From Bagarius yarrelli (Eukaryota > Chordata > Actinopteri > Siluriformes > Sisoridae): a stretch of DNA of 64,000 nucleotides. This document shows positions 1 through 10,200 of the stretch, piece after piece; position 1 is the stretch's first letter; each line of letters begins with the position of its first letter. Under the pieces are notes generated by a model, which did not search any database, was not told where the DNA came from, and saw only the letters and a program-made list of their open reading frames with translations. Where the stretch lies: assembly GCA_005784505.1 (NCBI GenBank), contig VCAZ01000019.1:1-64000 (forward strand), written 5' to 3'. A program made the translations under genes and the position numbers.

Positions 1-655
1 ATCTGCAAAAGTTCCAAGTTTAAGTTTAGTTAATTAAAGCGCTTACATGGACTGTACTGTGTCTTATACATGAAATTTTTATTCTTTATATAAAAAAACC
101 TTGATTATATTTTCTTTTATGACACTTTTAGATATTAAACAATGAAACTGAGTTAAATGTCTTTCTTTATGTTAAAAGATCAATAGGTGCTTATAAATTA
201 ATAGCATTTAACGAAAAGCATGCTTTAATTACATACATATACCTGTGATATAATCTATTTAAAAAAGAGTATTACTCTAATGAGTGACTTTTTAACTTGA
301 TGACTGACCGATTTTCTGATTAGAACTATGTGACGACAAAAGACAAAAAAAAGGCCTTTCAGTTTCATATGTAAATCGGGACTTTATTGCAGTCATGACC
401 ATTAAATATGTAAATCTTCATAGGTGATGTTGATTTTGAAGTCGAAGGTTTAAAAGTACTCAAAAATGTTACTTAAGTGAGGAACAGTTATAGTGAATAC
501 TAGCCTTTATTTCTTTTAGAAACAAATTTTCCAATCACATTATTGTGCATTATTGAAACTTTTTCACAACTGGTAAGTACCTTTTTTGTACATTACTAGC
601 CATACTTTGTTTCAATATCTAAATGATCCTTGTTTATGTCCTACACAAGGTCAAT
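1..655. other. AT-rich intergenic DNA, nothing recognised
   Basis: No exon, RNA gene or recognisable repeat is seen here. The stretch is AT-rich with short A and T runs and no long reading frame. Confidence 0.5.
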
Positions 656-930
656 TTTCTCATGTGGACCAGTTGAGGCTGCGTTGCACACAAACCCGCA
701 GGGACTCTTTCAATCGGGGTTGCTGAAAAGCAACAAAGACGAAGCAGTCTGGTTAAGGCAGCTAAGTGAAACCACTCGACAGGCAATAATACACAGTCAT
801 CAAGGCTACGCTAGAGTAAACCCTGGTGGAAGGCTTGGGAAATCTGTAGCTCCTGCAGTGCCTTCGCTGGATGGGTGGATGTGTGGACACTATAAACCTT
901 TCCTTCTACACCGACAGTGGCCATGACAAG
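656..930 (+). other. unidentified coding-like island
   Basis: This patch is more GC-rich than its surroundings. A plus-strand frame stays open for about 90 codons after an upstream ATG at 630 and contains strings such as NPQGLFQSGLLKSNKDEAVW and RQLSETTRQAIIHSHQGYAR. A second frame continues past it from about 871 to 1100, including NLSFYTDSGHDKNWLLLWSD, as if one frameshift separated two parts of a longer decayed frame. I do not recognise the family. It could be an exon of an unrecognised gene, a processed pseudogene or a mobile-element fragment. No clean splice pair or poly(A) tail decides between these. A run of 11 Gs lies just downstream (1004-1014). Confidence 0.3.
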
Positions 931-1429
931 AACTGGCTTTTGTTATGGAGTGATAAATGCCTATTAATTTGTTCAGCAAGCTTCAAAGACCCCAAGCAAA
1001 GAAGGGGGGGGGGGCTTTCTCATTTAACCCCCTCTGTCTCTGATTCACGAAGACAAAGATGCATGTGGGACCCTTTATATCTTGGATTTTTTTTAAAATT
1101 TTGATATAAATGCGTACTAAGCTTGATTCCATGTTAGTTTATCACAAGGTTTAAACACATTTTTAACAACTGTTAAAGTAACAAAAAATCGTACATCACA
1201 TCCTGTTTAACAGTTCCGGATAGGGCGTAGCCATTACAGGCTTAATTACAGACCTATGCTCAGTAGAGGACCTGAACGGGGCATAGTTTTAGTTGTTCCC
1301 ACCCATTCCAGTAAGATTCATCCGGATCCTGAAAATATAATAATTAAGGGTTTTCTATTTTTCACTAGGAAAGTATTACCTTAAAGGTTCAATTAAAAAG
1401 AAATATACACTTCAGAAATTCATCGTTCA

Positions 1430-1735
1430 TCTTCTATAGCCGCTTATTCCTAATCGGGGTCACTGGATCTGCTGGAGTCTTATCTCAGGTCTTTGAAAGG
1501 TGAAATGCAGGAGGGACAGGTAGCCGTTATCACAGGGCACCACCACACACACACACACTCACTCTATGGCAGATTAGATCACCAAATCAATCTAACATAC
1601 ATGTTTTGGACTATGGAAGGAAAACCGGAGAAACCGGAGTAACCCACACAAACACAGGGAGAACATGCAAACTCCACACAGAAAGACCCCTGCAGGGGAA
1701 TCGAACCCGGACCTTCTGGTGTGGGTATCAATTCG
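1430..1735 (+). repeat. teleost dispersed repeat ending in primer-like tail
   Basis: The segment follows the layout of a very common fish repeat: a 'gggtcactgg..tctgctggagtc' head, a CA-rich middle, then 'ggagaacatgcaaactcc' and 'gaatcgaacccggaccttct'. Related copies lie at 43018-43170 (+), 51055-51380 (-) and probably 56105-56290 (-). I identify the family by its wording only and cannot give its formal class. Confidence 0.6.
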
Positions 1736-2083
1736 CCCCAATTCAGAAATTATGATATTCATTCCTTATAAGATGCTAAAAGATTCACATTTTTAAAAAT
1801 AAACAAATATTTATAAAATAAAGATTATTTATAATCACACTCTCCACTGTCATGCATATTATAGCATTGAGACTGGATCCTTTTTCAAGCTTTTGTCATA
1901 CATCATTTTAATGTTTTACTTGCGATTGTTTGCTTATGGCGCGTTATTAATTCTTACAAAAACAACTGTATATTGTAACCAAGTGTAACTAAATACTTTC
2001 AGTTTACTTTGTTATTATTTACGAGACAATAAAAGAAGACATGCTAGGGGTCGGAATCTGTGTGAAAGTTCAACATAGTAACG

Positions 2084-2484
2084 TGTAACAAATCCACTGA
2101 GGTGAGACGTATGTAGAACCAAGGTGCAGTTTATTTTACAACATGACAAACCAATAAACATAAACCAGACTTGATGACTTGACAAGACATGAACGCTAGC
2201 AAAACAGACACAAAACAATAATCCACAGAGACACAAGAATAAATACAAGAATAACTCGAACAAATTAATAAACGAGAGACACCGAAAAACCAATAAGGAA
2301 CACAGACCAAACTAGCCAATGAACAAGGGACATAGACAAGGGGATCACAAGACGGAAACATGAGATACCAGGTCACATGACAAGGACAAAAACAGGAAGT
2401 AAAAAAGGCTATGAACAAAAGAACTTTTAAAACATAAAGCAAGAACATTAAACATGAAAATGAAACATGAAACATGAAACAACA
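2084..2484 (-). mobile_element. probable solo LTR of a Ty3/gypsy-like element
   Basis: Read on the minus strand, the block begins TGTTGTTTCAT and ends in GGATTTGTTACA. It carries an AATAAA-type signal about 45 bases before the end, which is the usual structure of a fish gypsy LTR (TG...CA). No internal gag or pol sequence adjoins it, so it would be a solo LTR. A target duplication could not be established; only 'acg' is shared by the two flanks. Confidence 0.45.
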
Positions 2485-2530
2485 ACGTGATGAAACCAAT
2501 AGAAAACCAAAACCTTTACAGTACTAAAGT

Positions 2531-2581
2531 CGTGTGTGTGTGTGTGGGTGTGGTGTGTGTGTGTGTGTGTGTGTGTGTGTT
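2531..2581 (+). repeat. (TG)n microsatellite
   Basis: An interrupted TG dinucleotide run (with ggg and gg interruptions), followed downstream by a T/CT-rich tract to about 2668. Confidence 0.9.
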
Positions 2582-2659
2582 GTTTGCTAACTGTTTTTTT
2601 CCCCTAACTGTATTGTCTCTCTATCTCTTTCTTTCTCTCTTTTTCTTTTTTTTTTCTCT

Positions 2660-3025
2660 CTCTCTCTGTCCAGCTACATATGCCACTCCTGAGTGATCCA
2701 CACCCCATGAAGATGCCTCCAGCTGGTTTTTTTGAGGATTGTGACTACAGTTGCTTACACAAACAGTGTATCTGCAATAATTTCCTGCCATCTGTTTTTC
2801 ACCCAAATGAGGATGGGTTCTCTGTTAAGTCTGTTCCTCTCAAGGCTTCTGCCTATTACCATCTCAGGGGGTTTTTTCCCTGCCACCATCACCCTTGGCT
2901 TACTATCAGGGACAAACTGACTTCTGTTTATTCACATTTCATAAATACCATTGATTGTGTACAGCTGCTTTAAGACAATGACCATTGTAAAACGCGCTAT
3001 ATAAAAAAAAATAAATTGAATTGTC
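2660..3025 (+). repeat. conserved teleost 3'-tail repeat
   Basis: The block has the familiar fish-repeat order: 'gatgggttctctgttaag', 'cctctcaaggcttct', 'ggttttttccctgccaccat', 'acagctgctttaagacaatg', then 'gcgctatataaaa..aaattgaattg'. Minus-strand relatives are at 30330-30560 (dck intron 2) and 52440-52870 (slc4a4 intron 1). An open frame through it is not a host gene. Confidence 0.6.
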
Positions 3026-3029
3026 TCAC

Positions 3030-3660
3030 TGTAAAGACATTTCCACTGCTTTTCCTTGCAGGTGTTTGTGGTGATGTTTTAAGACTCTATAATGTATTTT
3101 AAGTGTCTGAGTTTTGCTCTTTTTTTTGTCGTTAAAAGAAAATAGAGTCAAACAAAGTAGTTTTTCCTTAAACTATTTTCCACTAGGCAAAAAATGTCAT
3201 TGATCATGATATTAAATAAAATTAGGCTACATACATTTTATTGTTTTTAATTCCAACTTTAAATTATATACTTCTATTCCTTAAAAAAATTCGAAACCCT
3301 TTTGTATCTTCTACTTTTCTCACCTAATAACTTTATTTTAATTAACAAGGCATATTTTCAGAGCATGTTATATTTTTATGAAAAGAATATACTGCTTTTC
3401 TGAAACTATTCGTGTCTTTATTAGGTCTGATTCCACTGCATCCACTGTATTGACACCAACACTACAGAAACTGCCTGAGAAAGAATAGTCCCCATTTTCA
3501 CAATGTAACACATTATATTTATCTGTCCATGACTTCTCAAAAGTTGTTAGTGCTTTGAATATATAACTGGTTGTTTGGGATCAGGGCGGCACTAGCAATT
3601 TTAATTCTACATTTAAACATACTGTAATAGATCTCATCTTCTTTTGGAGTCTTTTTGGCA
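3030..3660. other. AT-rich intergenic DNA, nothing recognised
   Basis: No gene, exon or repeat family is recognised in this stretch. Confidence 0.5.
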
Positions 3661-3666
3661 CTAAAA

Positions 3667-5228
3667 ATGCAACACTAATTCTGAAAAAATTGGAACGTTC
3701 TATTTAAATTTGTATAAAAGAGAAACTAAACAACTTGGCTCAGCTTGGCTAAAGCAAGCCTCAGTCAAACACCGTCCAACCAATCCCCAAATGTGTTTGC
3801 AGAGTAGTTGGGACAGGAAAACAAAGACTGAAAAAGCAATACATTTGGAAAAGATCCAGATAGAAAAACATTTTATTAATTGTCATTGGGACTGTAACAT
3901 AATCAGCTATAAAAAGGAGGTGTTAGAGAGTCTCTCAGATGTAAAGATGGGCAGAGGCTCTCCAATCTGTAAAAAAACATAAAAGATTGTGTAACACTTA
4001 AAAACAATGTTCCTCATTGCAAATTACAAATCTCATCATCTACAGTACATAACATCATTAAAAGATTCCGAGAAACTGGAGAAATCTCTGTGTGTAAGAG
4101 ACGAAGACCTTTGTTGGATGTCCGTGGTCCTCAGGCCCTCAGATGACACTGCATCACTCATCGGCATGATTCTGTGATTGACATTAATTAATGGACCAGA
4201 AAAACTGCCAGAAACCACCGTCAGTAAACACAATCCACCGTAACATCTGCTGATACCAACTAAAGCTCCATCATACAAAAAGGAAGTCATCTGTGAACAT
4301 GGACCAGAAGCGCCACCGTGTCCTGTGGACCAAAACTTAAAATGGACTGATTTAAAGTGGAAAAGTGTTCTATGGTTGAATTTAACATTCTTATTTGAAA
4401 TCACGGACTCCGTGTCCTCCAGGCTAAAAAGAGGGAGACCTTCTAGTGTGTTATCAGTGTTCAGTTATAATGTTATGGGGTGTATAAATGCATAGGGTTT
4501 CGACAGACTGCATGTTTTGGATAACACTATAAATGCTGAAAGGTATATAAAGGTTTTGGAGTAACATACGCTCCCCTTCAGGCAACGTCTATTTCAGTAA
4601 AGACCTTGTGTATTTCAGCAGGACAAAACCACATGCAGCTATTAGAACAGCATGAGTTCTTAGTAGAAGAGTCCAGGTGCTGAATTAACCTGTCTGCAGT
4701 CCAGCTCTTTCACCTATAGAGAACATTTGGTGCATCATTAAAGAAAATGCCTCAAAGACGACCACAAACTCTTCAGCAGCTGGAAACCTGAATCAGGCAA
4801 GAATGGGACCAAATTCCAACAAACTCATAACCTTGATGCTCTTCAGACTGTTTTGAAATGAAGAGGAGATGCTACACCATGGTAAACATGCCCCGTTCAA
4901 ACTATTCTAAAACCTGTAGCAGGCATCAAACTTGAAATGAGCTCATTTAGTGAATAAAAGTGTAAAATTTCCTTTTATGTGCTGTATGTTCTATTCTGTA
5001 AATTTCCTTTTATGTAATGTATTCTTTTATCTGTAAATTCTTTTATGTGCTGTATGTTCTATTCTGTAAATTTCCTTTTATGTGCTGTATGTTCTATTCT
5101 GTAAATTTCCTTTTATGTGCTGTATGTTCTATTGACTTATGTGAATAAAATATTGACTCATGTGATTTTAATTTTATTTAAATTTTAATTTTAAAGATGT
5201 CCTAACGTTTCCGGAATTTGTGTTGTAA
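3667..5228 (+). mobile_element. decayed Tc1/mariner-like transposon, about 1.56 kb
   Basis: The two ends are imperfect inverted repeats: 'gcaacactaattctgaaaaa' at the left matches the reverse complement of 'tttccggaatttgtgttgta' at the right. The interior, read in broken plus frames, retains a helix-turn-helix-like piece (FRETGEISVCKRRRPLLDV, near 4064) and DDE-type blocks (VFQQDKTTC near 4615; SPALSPIENIWCIIKENASK near 4697). Stops and frame changes show that the transposase is dead. The 3' part contains a minisatellite (4965-5130). Confidence 0.7.
4965..5130 (+). repeat. about 35-bp minisatellite inside the Tc1-like element
   Basis: Copies of a unit containing 'gctgtatgttctattctgta' and 'aatttccttttatgt' are repeated four to five times. 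One copy is diverged or shortened (5017-5050). The repeat lies between the transposase remnant and the right terminal repeat. Confidence 0.8.
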
Positions 5229-5229
5229 G

Positions 5230-5345
5230 ATTTAAGGCTTTACATGTTCTTGCTCCACTGTATCTGTCTGATCTTCTTCACTTATTCTGCCCTGCCTGTT
5301 ATATCAGGGCTTCTGAACTCTGCCATCCATTTCTGGTTTTATATA
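5230..5345 (+). mobile_element. L2-type LINE reverse transcriptase 3' fragment
   Basis: Translation gives KALHVLAPLYLSDLL followed by a decayed RASELCHP segment. This corresponds to the conserved C-terminal 'YKALHGLAPxYLSDLL...RxLRSS' region of fish L2-like reverse transcriptases. It is only about 110 bases long and sits against the end of the Tc1-like element. A larger fragment of the same kind is at 36735-37330. Confidence 0.55.
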
Positions 5346-5391
5346 TATATTTTTACAGCTTATTGGCTGACACTTGAATATAGCTGACACT

Positions 5392-5394
<3 letters not shown>

Positions 5395-5443
<49 letters not shown>

Positions 5444-5444
5444 C

Positions 5445-5500
<56 letters not shown>

Positions 5501-5501
5501 G
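5395..5501 (+). repeat. (GATA)n microsatellite
   Basis: About 26 tandem GATA units with a single GACA interruption. The open frames reading YLSI repeats on the minus strand are produced by this repeat and are not genes. Confidence 0.97.
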
Positions 5502-5754
5502 AAACCTATTATATTTACAAGTTCTAAAACCGCCAAACTGAACACAAATTTTGTCCAAATACACCCAACTTGGCATGAAACTTCCCAATCTGGCAACCCT
5601 GTCTGATAATATATCCTGTCTGTACAAAGGTACACAAGTAAATATGTTGAGAAAGATGATTATGAAGAAAAGATGATCATAATGTTCTCTTAATGTTCTC
5701 ATAATGTTCTGATTATAACATTTAAAAAAAATAAAGGTTTCTTTTGTTCTGCAC

Positions 5755-6795
5755 TTTCCAGAGAGTATATTAACACATCGGACTATCTCACTAGCAGGCC
5801 ACAGTATGTGAGGCTACGAAACTGTGTGTCTGAGGTAGTTGTTTCCAGCACTGGGGCCCCTCAGGGGACGGTGCTCTCACCATTCCTCTTCACCCTTTAC
5901 ACCTCTGACTTTACATACAACACCAACAGTTGTCACCTCCAGAAGTTCTCTGACGACTCTGCCATTGTTGGCTGTGTGTCTGTGGGGAACGAGCTGGAGT
6001 ACAGGTCAGTCATCATGGACTTTGTGGACTGGTGTGAGCGCAATCATTTGTGCTTAAACACCAGTAAGACAAAGGAGATGGTGATCGACTTTCGGAGAAG
6101 GACACCACATTACACACCGGTGACCATCCAGGGCTCTGACATTGAGGTCGTGGACAGTGTTAAGTACCTGGGTGTTCACTTTAACAATAAACTGGACTGG
6201 ACTTATAACACTGATGCCCTGTACAAGAAGGGCCAAAGTCGCCTCCAACCTTCTGAGGAGACTGAGGTCATTTGGAGTGGGCAGGCCTTTCTTAAGGACT
6301 TTTTAGGACTCTGGGGTGGCCTCTGCTATCCACTACGCTGTGGTCTGCTGGGGAGCAGGCAGCACAGACTGGGACAGAAAGAGACTCAACAAACTGGTCA
6401 GGAGGGCCAGTTCTGTCCTGGGCTGTCCACTGGAATCTGTGGAGGAGGTGGATGAGAGGAGGATGTTGGTTAAGCTGACATCCATCATAGACGATACCTC
6501 TCACCCACTGCATAAGACCGTGGAGGCTACGAGCAGCTCCTTCAGTAGCAGACTGTTACACCCTCCGTGTAGGAAGGAGCGGTTCCGCAGGTCTTTCATA
6601 CCCACCGCTGTTAGACTGCACAACTCAACAGTCTAACTACAGATGCACATAACTAACTGTAAAGATTTTTAGATTTTCTATTGCACATTTTTTCTATTTT
6701 CCTACGTAATTGTTTCTGTATCTGAGCCACCGTAACAATTTCATTTCCCCACTGTGGGATCAATAAAGATTATCTTATCTTATCTTATCTTATCT
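5755..6795 (+). mobile_element. 5'-truncated L2-like LINE with reverse transcriptase remnant
   Basis: The reverse transcriptase region is readable: APQGTVLSPFLFTLYTSDF (core palm approach), then KFSDDSAIVG with the catalytic-site variant F-S-D-D, then WCERNHLCLNTSKTKEMVID and VKYLGVHFNNKLDW. Near 6230 the frame changes, and a further frame carries RKRLNKLVRRASSVLGCPLE and the C-terminal RRSFIPTAVRLHNS at 6586-6630. At least two frameshifts make it inactive. The element ends in the typical L2 tail 'cactgtgggatcaataaaga' followed by four to five TTATC units (6770-6797). The 5' part of the LINE is absent. A 3'-end copy of the same family is at 22153-22218. Confidence 0.85.
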
Positions 6796-6799
6796 TATT

Positions 6800-7064
6800 A
6801 TTAAGACCATTGATTAATTTTCTGTACCTTCAACACTCTATCCTAAATAATGGCCCAAATATGAAAAAAACTAATCAATGCTATCATGATTCAGATATAT
6901 AAGGAATTAAATAAAAAGTACTCATTGTATACTCAGTATATAATCACTCCTAACACTTTATATACAGATTACAAACACCATTTCATTGCTATGTACCTGT
7001 ACTGCAATGACCATAAAGTTCAGAAGGTGGCAGTATGTACCTATAACGTTATTTTGGTATGCCA
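6800..7064. other. intergenic AT-rich DNA upstream of rexo4
   Basis: No recognisable feature. It lies between the LINE tail and the rexo4 promoter region. Confidence 0.4.
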
Positions 7065-7288
7065 TAAAATCGGCAGAAGAAGAAGAAGACTCAGAATCCG
7101 GAACCATCTGTTTTTCTCGAACGGAATGTTTTAAGTGTCACACACAAACCGGAAGCCCTGACAGCATGGTTTTTACGCGCTCTGGAGATAGTAAACTATA
7201 TTAAACTTATTCTTATTACTTATTACTTATTGGACCCAATAGTAACTTAGCCTTAATTAACCGGCTGTGGATTTTAATTTTTTTAATC
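7065..7288 (+). promoter_or_regulatory. rexo4: rexo4 promoter / 5' UTR region
   Basis: This is the interval directly before the rexo4 start codon. It contains two GGAA cores typical of ETS sites: 'atccggaac' near 7098 and 'accggaagc' (CCGGAAG at 7149-7155). It has no obvious TATA box, which fits a housekeeping nucleolar protein gene. The transcription start cannot be fixed from sequence alone. Confidence 0.4.
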
Positions 7289-10200
7289 ATGTCTAAAGTG
7301 AAGCTGAAACAACCCGTTACGGCTGTTAGTGCAGAATCAAACAAACTAACTTGTTTGAAAAAATCCAAAACTGGCAAAAAACGGAAATATTTCTACGAAC
7401 ACATGAAACCCAAACCTAAAGAAGGAAAGACAGGTTTATTTCTCCCGCCCAGAAATGCAGCAGATTATTCAGCCAACTGGAAAAATCTTCAGATGGTAAG
7501 AAATTACAATTTCATCACCAACTGTGACTTTAAAATAATTCACCATATCCGCCATTCAAACTGCTTTAATAGCTAATTTATCTTTATTATAAAGGAGACA
7601 TTTCCATCTGTAAGTTATTTTAAAAAACATATCTATCATGTCTGAGGATCAAACAGTTTTATTTTGCTGTGGATTTTGCATAATTTCTCTTAATTGCACA
7701 AGAAGGAACATTTTAATAATAATTCAGATAAATTCCTGATGACCGACTTTATAAATTAACCCTCACTGTATATACTGCACATCTGCACACACAGACTAGG
7801 GCTGAACGATACGGTAAAAAAAATGACATTGCGATATTTAGTTGTTCTGTGATTTATGTTTCGCGATATGAAAATTTCCCCAGATGACTTGAATATCTCT
7901 ATTTGTAATAAATTCATTATTTTTGTCTGATTGTGTTGATTTTGTAAGCGAGTGAATCTGTGTGAAATCTAACACACACATTATAATGATGGATAAATAC
8001 AATAGAATAAAGACGTAACTGAGATAATCAGTGTTTGATGTTTTTCTGGAGATTCAGATACAGAAATTCAATAATTAACTATAAAATCACACGGTATCGA
8101 CTTCACTGTATAAATTAACTATAATTAATCTTTGTTAAAGTTATAAAAGTGATAAAGTTTTATTGCGTCTGAATGAGTTAAACTTGTGTGAAATGTTTAT
8201 AGAGTAACAGAACTTACAATAATGTTTCACTCCCTTACCAAACTTTACAATTAATCTATAAATCACATGTGTTCTGATCTGTGATTTAAGTTTAATAGTT
8301 TGCACATAAGTCAGTAAATAAAAAAGTCTATTGGGTAAATGGATCTGTATTTACTGGTCAGTGTTGGACATCATTGCAATAAAAATATATATATATATTT
8401 TTTTTTTTTGCCAGTTTTCCCACTTCCAGTTGTGAGAAGTGGTGGCTCGGTAGTTGAGGTGTTGGACTGATAGCAGAAAGATCAGGATTCGATTCCCAGC
8501 ACCACCAAGCCACCACTGTGGACCCCTGAGCAAGGCCCTTAGCCCTTATTTGCTCAGTTGTATAAAGAGATAACTGTAAGGGATGACGGCGTCTGCCACA
8601 TGCTGTGAATGTAAATACGTCATGTGTTTAAATACATACAGGATTTTTATTAATGTTTAGAAATATCAATACAGCGACCGCGACGGGGCTTTTTATAATA
8701 GTGTATTAATGTTCTAAGGACAGTATTTATAGAAAGCTCTTCTTTGAACCATATAAGCTGATTGGTGGTTTGGATGATAAAATCGGGTTCTTTTCTCTGT
8801 TTACGGCATTCGGCAGACGTCCTTATTCAGAGCGTCTTACATTTATCTCTTTTATACAACTGAGCAATTAGGGGTTAAGGGCCCTGCTCAGGGACCCAAC
8901 AGTGGTGGTTTGGTGGTGCTGGAAATCGAACCACGATCTTCCAGGTATCATTCCAAAACCTTAACCACTGCATTACCACTATTGCCCCCTATTGGTCAAC
9001 CTGCATCATTTTATCTTCTTATATAAAGTCTGTTCATTTACATAGTAAAAGGATAGTAAAAGATTTTTGCTGTTATTTTTAATAAGTCTTTTATTGTAGT
9101 TTAGAAAAAGCATTAGACTGGCCACAAACATAGTTTTCTGAGGCTTCAGTCTGACTTCAGTCGTATAATTTGATGTTTTTGTTTATTTCAGGTTCTCAAC
9201 TTAAAGGAAAAGTCAAATGAGAAGGAACTAAACTCATTACCAATCAAAGAACCAGAGAAACCTGCACAGACTGTTAATAAGGACACAAAGAAACAAGCAG
9301 ATCAAATCTCGGACAAACTATTAAACCGGTCCAATGCGACGCGTTCGGGACCTAAAGGGGTGGAAATAAAACAAAGTGGGATTCATTCAAAACAGGACAA
9401 ATACGAAAAGAGGAAAATAAAGGAGGTGAAACAGGGGGAAAAGGAGCAGACGGACAAAAGGAAGAAAGTAGACGAGGTGGAACAGAACCCTACAGAGTGA
9501 GTACACAGTACAGGCTTAAAATAAAAACATTCGGATCCAAATACTTTCAGGAAGTAATCATAGAAAGCTGTTTGGTATCTAAGCTGAACTTATTGTCTGT
9601 GATATTTATTAGCGGTTAATTACTAGCGAAAAACTGTCAACGACAAAATCTACAAATATACATGTATATAAAATACAGGGGAAAATACTTCACTTCAGTG
9701 AATGTACAAAATATTATGGCTAACAGATAATAAAAACCCCAAATTCAGTGTCTCCGAAAATTGGAATATTGTGAAAAGTTTAGTATTGGGAAGTGACGGT
9801 GTCAGACCCTAATCAGCTAATTAACTTATAACACCTGCAAAGGTTTCCCGAGTCTTTAAATGGTCCCTCAGTCTGGGCCAATACGCTACACGATTCTAAG
9901 AAAGACCAGAAAGCAGTCATTGACACCCTGCACAAGGAGGGTAAGCCACAAAATGTAATCGCTGAAGAAGCTGGTTGTTCACAGAGTGCTGTATCCAAGC
10001 ATATTCATAGAAAGTGGAGTGGAAGGAAAATGTGTGGTGGGAGAAGGTGAGCCAGCAAAAGGGATAACCGATTGACAGGCAAAATCCATTTAAGAACTTG
10101 ACTTCACAAGGAGTGGACTAAGACTGAAGTCAGCACATCACACCAAGAGCCACTACGCACAGACGAATCCTAGACACGGGCTACAATTGTCGCATTCCTT

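Noticed and set aside
2015..2499. Minus-strand frames of 92 and 122 codons
   Set aside because: They lie within the probable solo LTR and have low-complexity hydrophobic composition with no domain.
5360..5702. YLSI-repeat proteins on the minus strand
   Set aside because: Translation of the GATA microsatellite.
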